Shown: positions 17,660 to 25,866 of the stretch, piece after piece
Layout of the letters: each line of letters opens with the position of its first letter
How positions within the stretch are numbered: position 1 is the first letter of the stretch
Source: Halorussus pelagicus
GTDB taxonomy: Archaea > Halobacteriota > Halobacteria > Halobacteriales > Haladaptataceae
Assembly: GCF_004087835.1 (NCBI RefSeq)
Contig: NZ_CP035120.1
Coordinates: 62,001-126,000, forward strand
Reading direction: 5' to 3'
DNA length: 64,000 nucleotides
Position numbers and translations under genes: made by a program
The notes under the pieces: generated by a model
Told to the model about the DNA's origin: nothing
Database searches by the model: none
Seen by the model: the letters and a program-made list of their open reading frames with translations, nothing else

Positions 17660-18283
17660 TCAGCGTTCGAGGTACGACATCGCCTCCTCGTCGGAGACCT
17701 GCTTGAACGACTCGTAGAACGTCCCAACCGAGCCGAAGTGCGGCGGCGTCTCGACGGCGACGACCTCCTCGGTCTCGGCCCGCAGTCGCTCGACGGCGTC
17801 GGGCGACCCCACCGGCACGGCGAGGACGACGTGGCTCGCGCCCGCGGCCCTCACCTGCCGGAGCGCCGCGATGGTCGTCGCGCCCGTGGCAAGTCCGTCG
17901 TCCACCATGACTACGCGCCTGCCCTGTACATCCGGGAGTTCGTCGGTGCCGCGGTACCGTTCCAGTTTCGTCCGTGCGGTCTCGGTCTCCGAGTCGCGTT
18001 CGCGCTCGACGTACTCGTCGTCCACCCCGAGGCGGTCGATGAGGTCGTCGTTTCGCCAGATTGATCCGTCGCTGGCCACCGCGCCGACCGCGAGTTCCGG
18101 GTTGTTCGGTGCGCCTATTTTCGACGCGACCACCACGTCCAAGGGAACCCCGAGGGCGTCGGCGACAGCGCGCGCGACCGGGAGACCGCCCCGCGGTATC
18201 CCCAGCACTACGTCGGCGGTCACGTCGTAGTCGTCGAGTAATTCGGCGAGTTGTCGCCCGGCGTCGGTTCTATCTCGAAACAT
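17660..18283 (-). CDS. Phosphoribosyltransferase family protein
   Basis: 207 residues, type I PRTase fold. The PRPP-binding loop VVMVDDGLATGATT is at residues 124-137. The N-terminal GIPRGGLPVA and the central ASKIGAPNNPELAVGAVASDG match the subgroup often fused to or beside alpha/beta hydrolases and annotated as predicted phosphoribosyltransferases of unknown base specificity. Purine or pyrimidine salvage is likely, but the substrate hood is not diagnostic. The ATG at 18283 gives the standard FRDRTDAGRQLAELL start. Confidence 0.9.
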   Translation of the reverse strand: MFRDRTDAGRQLAELLDDYDVTADVVLGIPRGGLPVARAVADALGVPLDVVVASKIGAPNNPELAVGAVASDGSIWRNDDLIDRLGVDDEYVERERDSETETARTKLERYRGTDELPDVQGRRVVMVDDGLATGATTIAALRQVRAAGASHVVLAVPVGSPDAVERLRAETEEVVAVETPPHFGSVGTFYESFKQVSDEEAMSYLER

Positions 18284-18390
18284 CTCCCCGCGTGGACCCC
18301 GACAGCGGTCGGCTTAAATCTAGTCCGGACGGTATCCCCGCTGACGTTACTTAGTTTACCCGCGCCATCTGCGGGAAAGAGGACAAAACC

Positions 18391-18400
18391 CATATATCTC
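18391..18400 (+). promoter_or_regulatory. TATA box of the arylsulfotransferase-like gene
   Basis: CATATATCTC centred about 26 nt before the ATG at 18422, the spacing of a leaderless or very short-leader haloarchaeal transcript. Confidence 0.55.
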
Positions 18401-18421
18401 GGCTGACTGTATTGCGGTTGT

Positions 18422-19870
18422 ATGTCGAACGAGTCGAAGTTGCGACTCTCGCGGCCTTGGTTGGTACGCGGCGTGGTGCTGTTGGTCGTTGCCTCGCTGC
18501 TCGCCCCCTCCGCGGTCTCCGCCCTCACACACGAACCGAGCGATACGGACCTCCAGAAGGGAACTATCGAATCACCCGCGAACGGGACGACGGTCATCTC
18601 CATTCAGGGTTTCAAGTTCCAAGGACAAGCGAACGGTAAGAAGCCCGCCCGTCTCGTCGGCGTCGGTCCCCGCGGCGACGTGCAGTGGATTCACGAGGGG
18701 TCCGAACTCGACGTGACGTGGTTCTACGACGTGGACCCGGTCAACGGGAGTAACCTCCTCGTCACTGGCACCCGCAAAGGCGGGACGACCATCTACGAGT
18801 ACGACCCGCAGGCCGACGAAATCGTCTGGAGAGAGCGCTTCGACGAGGCCCACGACACCCACGACGTTGACCTCATCAACGGCGACCAGTTGCTCGTCGC
18901 CAACATGCGCAACTACGACCCCGAGGACGACGTCAACGAGGACCGAATCTTCATCTACGACCGCGGGACCGACGAAGTCGTCTGGGAGTGGCAGTTCCGC
19001 GACCACACTGACTGGACGAAAAAGCAGGGCGGCACCTTCGCCGCCGAGAAAGCGAAGAACTCCGACTGGACCCACGTCAACGACGTGGACAAAATCGCCG
19101 AGAGCCAGTATCTCCTCTCGCCCCGGAACATGGACCAAGTGATGGTCGTCAACCGCTCCACGAAGGCTATCGACATGCGCCTCGGGAGCGACGACGACTA
19201 CAGCGTGATGAACGAACAGCACAACCCGACCTACATGGAGAGTGACAACGGGACACCGACCATCCTCGTCGCCGACAGCCACGGCGACCGCGTGGTCGAG
19301 TACGCCAAGCGCGGCGGTGAAGACGCCGACTGGAAGCGGACGTGGGAGGTCGGGTCGCGCCAGAGCTTCAACTGGCCCCGCGACGCCGACCGCCTGCCCA
19401 ACGGCAACACCCTCATCGTGGACTCGAACAACCACCGCGTCCTCGAAGTCAACTCCCAGGGCGAAATCGTCTGGGAGTTCTACTCGCCGTGGGCACCCTA
19501 CGACGTAGAGCGCATGACCTACGGCGACGAGGCGATGGGCACCGACGACCGGCCCACCGCCGCCGACCAGAACGCGGAAGGCGACTACGACCTCACCGGG
19601 AGCGCGGGTCTCACGCCCGGTACCGGCGACAAACTGACCTTCTCGCAGTGGCTGACCGCCGCGTTCGCCGGAACGCCCGTCTCCGAACCGGTCGGGTCGT
19701 TCGCCACCCAGTGGTCGAAGATAGCGCCGTGGGTCCGACCGGTTTGGATGGGTCCGTGGGACTTCGTTGGCGCGGTCGTCGCCGGACTCCTGTTGGTCGT
19801 GTGGACTCTCGGCGAACTCCTCTACAACCGCAGGCGAATCTCGAACGGCGTCAGACGCCGCATCGCCTGA
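18422..19870 (+). CDS. Arylsulfotransferase (ASST)-like membrane-anchored beta-propeller protein
   Basis: 482 residues. An N-terminal signal/anchor (VRGVVLLVVASLLAPSAVSA) and a C-terminal hydrophobic segment (FVGAVVAGLLLVVWTLGELL) followed by basic residues indicate an extracytoplasmic domain anchored at the C-terminus. The middle is a repeated beta-propeller with GNTLIVDSNNHRVLEVN and HDTHDVDLINGDQLLVANM blades, matching the arylsulfotransferase/ArylsulfoT_N-like family. The conserved His residues (HDTHD, WTHVND, NEQHNP) lie where bacterial ASST places catalytic and substrate His. Whether it transfers sulfate is unknown; many archaeal members are only structurally related. Confidence 0.8.
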   Translation: MSNESKLRLSRPWLVRGVVLLVVASLLAPSAVSALTHEPSDTDLQKGTIESPANGTTVISIQGFKFQGQANGKKPARLVGVGPRGDVQWIHEGSELDVTWFYDVDPVNGSNLLVTGTRKGGTTIYEYDPQADEIVWRERFDEAHDTHDVDLINGDQLLVANMRNYDPEDDVNEDRIFIYDRGTDEVVWEWQFRDHTDWTKKQGGTFAAEKAKNSDWTHVNDVDKIAESQYLLSPRNMDQVMVVNRSTKAIDMRLGSDDDYSVMNEQHNPTYMESDNGTPTILVADSHGDRVVEYAKRGGEDADWKRTWEVGSRQSFNWPRDADRLPNGNTLIVDSNNHRVLEVNSQGEIVWEFYSPWAPYDVERMTYGDEAMGTDDRPTAADQNAEGDYDLTGSAGLTPGTGDKLTFSQWLTAAFAGTPVSEPVGSFATQWSKIAPWVRPVWMGPWDFVGAVVAGLLLVVWTLGELLYNRRRISNGVRRRIA

Positions 19871-19898
19871 GAATCGCGTTCGCTTTCTCTCGCTGTCC

Positions 19899-20111
19899 TC
19901 ACTGGCCACTGTCGCGCTGGCGCTTCCACCGGCCCAGACAGTCGTCGCTACAGAAATGATACGTCCGGACGGCAACGTCGCCGACCTCCGAGACGCTCTC
20001 GTCTTCGAACATCGGATGGGTCTCGAACAGGTCGATGACCGTTTCGCACTCGATGCAACCGGCGTACTGTACGTCCGCGCCACCATCGTACTCGCTGTAG
20101 ACTTTGGGCAT
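19899..20111 (-). CDS. Small zinc-finger-like protein
   Basis: 70 residues. Four Cys/His positions in AGCIECETV and YHFCSDDCLGRW form a treble-clef-like CxxC...CxxxC pattern resembling TRASH/MYM-type small fingers. A helix rich in acidic residues lies between them. Function unknown. The gene is convergent with the arylsulfotransferase-like gene. Confidence 0.7.
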   Translation of the reverse strand: MPKVYSEYDGGADVQYAGCIECETVIDLFETHPMFEDESVSEVGDVAVRTYHFCSDDCLGRWKRQRDSGQ

Positions 20112-20245
20112 GAGTGTCCGATAGGCGCGCGAGAGGCGTAGGTGTACTGCCCGCCGACCTCCTCGTTCTGTTTGTGCTTTTCGTTCTCCTTCTCTTTCTT
20201 CTCGTTCGGCCGACGAATTGAACTGCTCGGCGTCGTACGCCCGGT

Positions 20246-20590
20246 ATGAAGGCCATCACGCTCGGAGGCGAGCGAATCGAGTGCGACGAACTGGAGGAGG
20301 GCCGCAACGGCGTCGTCCTCTCGTACGCCGACCGGGTCGTCGGCTACGTCCCCTACGAGCAACTGGCGTGCGTCGCCGAGACCCGGACGCCCGTCGCGTC
20401 GAGTTCCATCCGGTCCATCGGCTACGACGACGAGGAGAAGGCGCTCGAAATCGAGTTCCAGAGCGGCGGCATCTATCGGTACGCCGAGGTGGCCCACTCG
20501 ACGTACGAGGCGTTTCTGAGCGCCCGCTCTCACGGGTCGTACTTCCACGAGAACGTCCGCGGGCAGTACGACTACCGCCGCGTTCGATGA
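20246..20590 (+). CDS. KTSC-domain protein
   Basis: 114 residues. The C-terminal 60 residues (SSIRSIGYDDEEKALEIEFQ, then YRYAEVAHSTYEAFLSARSH, then GSYFHENVRGQYDYRRV) are a complete KTSC domain, a small fold found alone or fused to nucleic-acid enzymes such as lysyl-tRNA-synthetase-like proteins, of unknown role. The N-terminal half (residues 1-55) is a haloarchaeal extension with predicted strands and no recognised motif. Confidence 0.8.
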   Translation: MKAITLGGERIECDELEEGRNGVVLSYADRVVGYVPYEQLACVAETRTPVASSSIRSIGYDDEEKALEIEFQSGGIYRYAEVAHSTYEAFLSARSHGSYFHENVRGQYDYRRVR

Positions 20591-20614
20591 GTCCGCGCTC
20601 GCGTCTGAGTTCCG

Positions 20615-21745
20615 TCACTGTCCCGGCGCGGTCAACAGCGGCGGCCGGTCGCCGCCGCGCTCCTCGATTGCGACCGAGTAGCCGAACTCGTTCACGAGGG
20701 CGACGCAGGTCTCGACGTGGTTTGTCACCTCCGGAATCGCTATCTGGCCCCCGGCCAGCGCGAGGAAGACGACGAGTTGGTCGGCGGTGTGGGAATCGAC
20801 CGCCGGAGTCGCACCCGCCTCGGCGGGCGAATCGACTGAATCGACCGCGCCGGACGCGGCGCATCCGGCGCGGTCGGCACCCCGTTCCAGAAACGCGAGC
20901 GCCCGTTCGGCCGCCTCGTTGCCGACGCGCTCGGCGGCTTTCCCTTGCTCGCCGAGCGCGTCGAACCCTGCGGTCGTCTCCTCGTAGTTCAACACGACCG
21001 CGAGCGCGGACCCCGGCGAGGCGCTTTCGACCGACGAGACGGTGCGCTCGGTGACGGAAATTTCGTCGGGAACGCTCTCGGCCTCGCGCAGGCGCTTGGC
21101 CGCGCTCGCGGCCTGCCGCTCGGCCACATCCGCGTCCGCGAGGTCGGCAGACGCCGTCGAGAGGATGCGGACGCCAGTGAGGTCGCCCCGTTCGGTCAGG
21201 TCGAGTTCGCGCAGGTCCGAGCGCGAGGCGGGCGCGAGCCACAGCGTCGCCTCGCCGCCGCCCGCCGGGTAGAAGCCGGGGCGGTCGCGCTCGACGGTGG
21301 CGAGGACGCCCGTCTCTCGCACCAGCGGGAGTTTGACCCGGCGGTAGTGGTCGGTCGTCGGCGACCACTTCACGTCGGTCCCGCCGGTTGCGGTGACCGC
21401 CAGCGGCCGGTCGAGTCGGAGCGCGACCGGCAGGAGCGCGTCGAACAGCAGGGTGACGCTCCCCGCGGTTCCGATGTCCACCGATAGTTCGCCCCCGGTC
21501 GGCGACCCCGGCCGGAAGGTCAGTTCCTCGGTCCCCTGTTCGCCGCCCTCGACTTCGGCGTCGCAGAGTCGCGCCGCGGCCCGGACCGCCGCGAGGTGCT
21601 GTGGCTTGAGACCCGGCGTCGGGCGGTCGCTCCGGATGTTCACCATCCGGAACGGTCGGTCGGCGACCATCGAGAGCGAGAGCGCGGTCCGGAGCAGTTG
21701 GCCGCCCCCGGCCGCGCCGTCGAGTTCGAGCAGGTCGTCGGTCAT
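20615..21745 (-). CDS. rtcA: RNA 3'-terminal phosphate cyclase
   Basis: 376 residues, full RtcA length. The GAAGGGQLLRTALSLS N-terminal signature, the GGGEATLWLAP loop and the His that takes the AMP in E. coli RtcA (here H319 in DSHTADQLVVFLALAG) are all present. The enzyme turns an RNA 3' phosphate into a 2',3'-cyclic phosphate using ATP. Its usual partner RtcB is not in the window. The ATG at 21745 is chosen over an upstream one at 21838 because the conserved fold starts immediately. Confidence 0.94.
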   Translation of the reverse strand: MTDDLLELDGAAGGGQLLRTALSLSMVADRPFRMVNIRSDRPTPGLKPQHLAAVRAAARLCDAEVEGGEQGTEELTFRPGSPTGGELSVDIGTAGSVTLLFDALLPVALRLDRPLAVTATGGTDVKWSPTTDHYRRVKLPLVRETGVLATVERDRPGFYPAGGGEATLWLAPASRSDLRELDLTERGDLTGVRILSTASADLADADVAERQAASAAKRLREAESVPDEISVTERTVSSVESASPGSALAVVLNYEETTAGFDALGEQGKAAERVGNEAAERALAFLERGADRAGCAASGAVDSVDSPAEAGATPAVDSHTADQLVVFLALAGGQIAIPEVTNHVETCVALVNEFGYSVAIEERGGDRPPLLTAPGQ

Positions 21746-21880
21746 GAACCCACGTTCGCGTGGGGTCTCGGTCAACTCTTCGGTCGGCGCTCGCTCGCCG
21801 AGTCCGGCGACCTCCAAGCCGAACAGCAGGTAGAGCAACGGTTAGGACGACTCCCGGCGTAGCAGAGCGTGTGATAACTC

Positions 21881-22123
21881 GTGACTACCAACGCACCCGA
21901 AGGGCGGTCTCCGCGACGCCGCGTCAAGCGCATGCGTGAACTGGAAACCCGAATCGAGCGACTGGAAGACGAACTCCGGTGGCTCCGCCGGGCGGTCGCG
22001 GCGAACGGCGAGCGCACCGGCGTGACCTCGGTTACTCGCTGTCCGAAGTGTCGAGACGGCGTGTTGACCGCCCGCGGGAGCGAACTCCGGTTTTCGGCCT
22101 GTAAGTACAGTCGCTTCCTCTGA
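21881..22123 (+). CDS. Small coiled-coil protein with a zinc-knuckle-like tail
   Basis: 80 residues, GTG start at 21881; an internal ATG at 21932 is an alternative start. A basic N-terminus is followed by a short coiled coil (MRELETRIERLEDELRWLRR) and then TRCPKCRDGVLTARGSELRF and a third Cys (SACKYS). Only three Cys are present, so a full zinc ribbon is not certain. Function unknown. Confidence 0.5.
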   Translation: MTTNAPEGRSPRRRVKRMRELETRIERLEDELRWLRRAVAANGERTGVTSVTRCPKCRDGVLTARGSELRFSACKYSRFL

Positions 22124-22132
22124 TCGAGATTT

Positions 22133-22249
22133 ATGCGTCCCGGTCCCGAAGCGCCGACGCTGATACGGCCCCGCGACGAACTGCCGAAGTCGTCGCTCCG
22201 GACCCTCGCAGACAACGACGCGCTCGCGCCGCTGGCCGACGCCCTCTAG
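22133..22249 (+). CDS. Possible 38-residue micro-protein
   Basis: Short open frame from ATG 22133 to TAG 22249, just after the coiled-coil gene and overlapping the 3' end of the convergent hflX by a few bases. It has normal third-position G/C bias and no recognised motif. It could equally be a chance frame. Confidence 0.25.
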   Translation: MRPGPEAPTLIRPRDELPKSSLRTLADNDALAPLADAL

Positions 22250-23634
22250 AGGTCTCGTGCCCTCGATTTCGCTTTCTCGATCACCGCTTCCTTCGCCGCG
22301 AACGCGACTTCCACCTCGTCGCCCCGGTAGCGCACGTCTTCGACGTTCGCGCGGTCGTAGAGCCACGAGACCAGGCTCATCGCGTCGTCGCCGTTCGGCA
22401 GGACGAGTTCGGTCTCGCGCAGGTCCGGCAGGGCGTCGGCGACGCGCGCTTCGAGCGCGTCGAGGTTTCGGCCTTCGACCGCGCTGACCGCGAGCGAGTC
22501 GGCCACTTCGACTGATTCTGCGTTCTCCGCGACCTCCGCGACTACCCTTTCGCACTCGGCGAGTTCGTCGCTATCGAGCAGGTCGGACTTGTTCAGCGCC
22601 ACGACGACCGTGCCCCTCGCGTCCGCGAGTAGGTCGAAACTGGTGGCGAGTTTCCGGCGGAGGTCGGCGGGCGCGTCGCTGGCGTCGGCGACGACTACCG
22701 CGCAGTCGGCCGATTCGGTCGCCGAGAGCGTGCCGTGGAACGACTTGACCAGTTCGTGGGGTAGATCGTCCACGAACCCCACGGTGTCGGTGACGAGCGT
22801 TCGGCGGCCCTCGACGGTCGCCCGGCGAGTCGTCGTGTCGAGGGTCTTGAACAGTCGGTCCTCGATTTCGGCGGTGCCGTCGAGGTCGCCGCCGCCATCG
22901 TCATAGTCCTGAGCCTCGAAATCGAGGTCGTCGGCGAGGCGGTGCAGGAGCGTGGACTTCCCGGCGTTGGTGTACCCCGCCAGCGCGACGAACTCGAAGC
23001 CCTCCTCGCGCCTGCGCTCGCGGCGCACCGCGGCGTCGTCGCCCAGTTCGGCGAGTTTCCGGTCCACCTCGTCGATTCGCCGTTCCACGTCGCGGACGCG
23101 CTGGCCGCCCTGCTCGTCGTGAGCGAGGTTTTCGCCCGCGAGTTCGCGGGTGATTTGCTCCCGAATCCGGGGGAGGTCGTAGGCCAGCGTCGCGCGCTCG
23201 ACCTGTAGACTCGCGCGCTCGCTCCCGGCCTGCTCTCCGAAGATGTCGAGGACGAGTCGGTGGCGGTCCAGCACCTCGGTTCCGTCGGGACACAGCCGCG
23301 CCAGTTCGACCGTCTGGGTCGGCGTGAGGTCGTTGTCGAAGACCACGGCGCTCGCGTCGGTCTCGGCGACCGTCTCGGCCAACTCCTCGGCCTTCCCCCG
23401 GCCGAACTGGAGCGCGGGGTCCGGCGGCCGAGTCTGGGTGCGCTCGGCGACGACTTCGTAGCCCGCGGCTTCTGTTAACTTTCGAATTTCGGTCGTGTCA
23501 GGCGCTTCGTCGGTTGTTCGCTCGGCGACGACTGCGGTCCGTCTGCTGGCGGAGGTCGTCGCTGAGTCGGCGGCGTCGGTTCGTGAGCAATTCGCGCTGT
23601 CTCGGTCGTGCGATGAATGGTCTTTTGATTGCAT
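22246..23634 (-). CDS. hflX: GTPase HflX
   Basis: 462 residues. The N-terminal HflX domain (FGRGKAEELAE, then DNDLTPTQTVELARL, then DRHRLVLDIFGEQAGSERAS) and coiled coil (ERRIDEVDRKLAEL) are followed by the G domain with P-loop GYTNAGKST (about 219-227, K226), G3 DTVGFVDDLP and G4 NKSD. HflX binds and splits stalled ribosomes in bacteria; archaeal members are ribosome-associated by structure. The start is taken at ATG 23634, giving a 60-residue acidic/Ser-rich haloarchaeal extension; an ATG at 23775 would add an Arg-rich stretch without family support. Confidence 0.93.
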   Translation of the reverse strand: MQSKDHSSHDRDSANCSRTDAADSATTSASRRTAVVAERTTDEAPDTTEIRKLTEAAGYEVVAERTQTRPPDPALQFGRGKAEELAETVAETDASAVVFDNDLTPTQTVELARLCPDGTEVLDRHRLVLDIFGEQAGSERASLQVERATLAYDLPRIREQITRELAGENLAHDEQGGQRVRDVERRIDEVDRKLAELGDDAAVRRERRREEGFEFVALAGYTNAGKSTLLHRLADDLDFEAQDYDDGGGDLDGTAEIEDRLFKTLDTTTRRATVEGRRTLVTDTVGFVDDLPHELVKSFHGTLSATESADCAVVVADASDAPADLRRKLATSFDLLADARGTVVVALNKSDLLDSDELAECERVVAEVAENAESVEVADSLAVSAVEGRNLDALEARVADALPDLRETELVLPNGDDAMSLVSWLYDRANVEDVRYRGDEVEVAFAAKEAVIEKAKSRARDL

Positions 23635-24028
23635 GGGTTCGGTTTCCTGCGGTCCCGCGACTGGGTCGCGGACGGTTACTCGTCGGTACCCCGACTGATT
23701 CCGAGGCGGTCGCTGTGCGGCGACTGCGTCACGGACCGAACCGGACGACGCCCTGCGAGCGCGACGAGGCGGCATCGATGACGGCGCGGGCGGCGTTGAT
23801 GACGACGAATGCAGTGCGAAGGAGACTGCGGGCGAATTTCCGACTCGCGGCCGCGGACGGGCGTCCGGTCAACGGGTGAGGAGAGAGAGCATCGTACGAC
23901 CGTGACCGGTTCTTGTTCGCTATCCGGGATAAATTTTCGGCCGGTGTGCGAACCCTTCTCGCCGAGCGAGCGGACAGGAAGTCCGCAATCAGCCCTACGA
24001 GGTCGGACCTCGTACTCCGGGTCGATGA
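23635..24028. other. Stretch without a supported gene upstream of hflX
   Basis: About 390 bp. On the minus strand, TATA-like AAATTTATC near 23930-23938 could promote hflX with a long leader. Open frames exist on both strands, but their composition (Arg/Ser-rich, no motif) suggests they are by-products of high GC. One minus-strand segment around 23760-23860 has somewhat protein-like Ala/Leu/Val composition and could be a further decayed gene. Confidence 0.4.
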
Positions 24029-24123
24029 ACACCGCAGCGGTTCTCGTCGCGGGACTCGAACGTCGTCGCCACGGGCGACGGCGGGTTCATGATGAACGAC
24101 GCCGAAATCGAGAGCGCGACGAC
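24029..24123 (+). pseudogene. Relic of a TPP-dependent enzyme (acetolactate-synthase-like)
   Basis: A short in-frame stretch reads NVVATGDGGFMMNDAEIESA, which is the Mg/TPP-binding GDG...N signature of acetolactate synthase/pyruvate-decarboxylase-type enzymes. A stop at 24026 precedes it and similarity ends right after, so only about 25 codons survive. The full family protein is about 550 residues. It lies beside the aldehyde dehydrogenase gene, whose neighbour it may once have been. Confidence 0.6.
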
Positions 24124-24261
24124 AGGACACTTTCCCCGCACGCGTTCGTCGCGTCGGGTCTTAGCGACACCCTCACGCTCGGGACCGCCGGGGCGCTACT
24201 CGTCGGGATGCTCGGCCTGCCGGTCGGCGAGATGCGCGAGCGACGGCGCGAGTAGGTCGAA

Positions 24262-25665
24262 CTACTCGGTGGTCACGTCCACGTCCTCCTCGCTCGCGTC
24301 GGTCTCCTGCACCCACACCGTCTTCTTGTTCACGAACTCCTCGATGCCGTGTTCGGCCAGTTCGCGGCCGTAGCCCGAGTCTTTCACGCCGCCGAAGGGG
24401 ACTCTGGGGTCGGACTTCACGAGTTCGTTGACGAAGGCACAGCCAGCGTCGATGTGGTGGGCGATACGCTCGCCGCGCTCTACGTCCTGCGTCCAGACCG
24501 ACGCGCCGAGACCGAGGTGGGTGTCGTTGGCCAATTCGATGGCCGCTTCCTCGCTCTCGACTTCGAAGACCGCCGCGACAGGGCCGAACACTTCTTCACA
24601 GGCCGCGGCCGAATCGCGGGGCACGTCGGTCAGCACGGTTGGCGGGTAGTAAAAGCCCTCCCGGTCGAGCGGTTCGCCGCCGAGTTCGAGCGTCGCGCCC
24701 GCCTCGACGGTCCGCTCGACCTGCTCGTGAAGCGTCTCCAGCAGGTCCTCGCGGGCCTGCGGTCCGAGGTCGGTGTCGGCGTCGGTCGGGTCGCCGACCG
24801 TCAGGTCGTCCATCTCGGCGACGAACTTCTCGACCCACTCGTCGTACACGTCGGTGTGGACGACGAAGCGCTTGGCCGCGATACAGGACTGTCCGGCGTT
24901 GATAGTCCGGGCCGTCGCGCCGGTCTCCGCGGCCGCGTCAAGGTCCGCGTCGTCCAGCACGACGAAGGGGTCTGACCCGCCGAGTTCGAGGACCGACTTC
25001 TTCAGGTTCTCGCCCGCCGTTTTCGCCACGGAACGACCTGCGCGGGCGCTCCCCGTGAGCGTGACCGCCCGCACGCGGTCGTCCTCGATGACCTGTTCGG
25101 CCTCGTCGGAGTGGATGATGAGACTCTGGAAGACGCCGTCGGGATAGCCCGCTCGCTCGAAGACCTCCTGAATCGCCTCGGCGCACCCCGGTACGTTCGA
25201 GGCGTGCTTGAGCAGGCCGACGTTGCCCGCGGTCAGATGGGGTGCGGCGAACCGGAACACCTGCCAGAACGGGAAGTTCCACGGCATAACCGCCAGAATC
25301 GGCCCGAGCGGTTCGTAGGAGACCGTCGTCTCGGCGTGGGCGGGACCGGGCCGACGCTCGGTCTGGAGGAAGTCGGCGGCGTTCTCGGCGTAGTAGTCAC
25401 AGACCCATGCGCACTTCTGGACCTCCGAGCGGGCCGACGCCAGCGTCTTGCCCATCTCTCTGGTCATCAGTTCGGCGAACTCCTCTTCGTCTGCTCGAAG
25501 CACGTCGGCGGCGTTCTCTAGCAGTTGCTGGCGCTTCCTGATGGGCACGTCTTTCCACTCCTCGAAGGTCTCGGTGGCCCGGTCGAGCGCGGCCTCCACG
25601 TCCTCTGCGGAGTCGTCGGAAATCGGTTCGAGCGATTCGCCAGTGGCGGGATTGGTTCTATTCAT
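24262..25665 (-). CDS. NAD(P)-dependent succinate-semialdehyde/aldehyde dehydrogenase
   Basis: 467 residues, full-length ALDH. Catalytic Cys is C261 in NAGQSCIAAKR, the general base is E227 in LELGGSDPF, and the cofactor loop is TGSARAGRSVA. The PWNFPFWQVFRFAAP segment is also canonical. The sequence is of the GabD/Sad type, which oxidises succinate semialdehyde or other short aldehydes to acids. Substrate preference is inferred from overall similarity only. A TPP-enzyme relic lies just downstream. Confidence 0.93.
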   Translation of the reverse strand: MNRTNPATGESLEPISDDSAEDVEAALDRATETFEEWKDVPIRKRQQLLENAADVLRADEEEFAELMTREMGKTLASARSEVQKCAWVCDYYAENAADFLQTERRPGPAHAETTVSYEPLGPILAVMPWNFPFWQVFRFAAPHLTAGNVGLLKHASNVPGCAEAIQEVFERAGYPDGVFQSLIIHSDEAEQVIEDDRVRAVTLTGSARAGRSVAKTAGENLKKSVLELGGSDPFVVLDDADLDAAAETGATARTINAGQSCIAAKRFVVHTDVYDEWVEKFVAEMDDLTVGDPTDADTDLGPQAREDLLETLHEQVERTVEAGATLELGGEPLDREGFYYPPTVLTDVPRDSAAACEEVFGPVAAVFEVESEEAAIELANDTHLGLGASVWTQDVERGERIAHHIDAGCAFVNELVKSDPRVPFGGVKDSGYGRELAEHGIEEFVNKKTVWVQETDASEEDVDVTTE

Positions 25666-25866
25666 GACGTTGGTGGTTCGTCGCCCAACAGGTTGTAGCT
25701 TCGGGGAAACGCTTCACGGTCGCGCTTCTCACGGGAATGCCTTTGGCACCGCTTAAACCGCCGGTAACGCGGCATTTCGGTTCGGGGGTTTTTGCTACTC
25801 GCCGTCGTCCTCGGAGATGGAATCCCGTCACAGAACGGCGGGCGGTCGGAGAACCGAGACAACACG

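Noticed and set aside
17512..17660. Minus-strand frame ending LYEFQNTAFGEKPDLKFEYR
   Set aside because: Its beginning is antisense to nothing conserved and overlaps the phosphoribosyltransferase in a shadow frame; no motif supports it.
23809..24255. Plus-strand 148-codon frame as a membrane protein gene
   Set aside because: Only the last 35 codons look protein-like, while its middle lies out of frame with the TPP-enzyme relic; no credible start.
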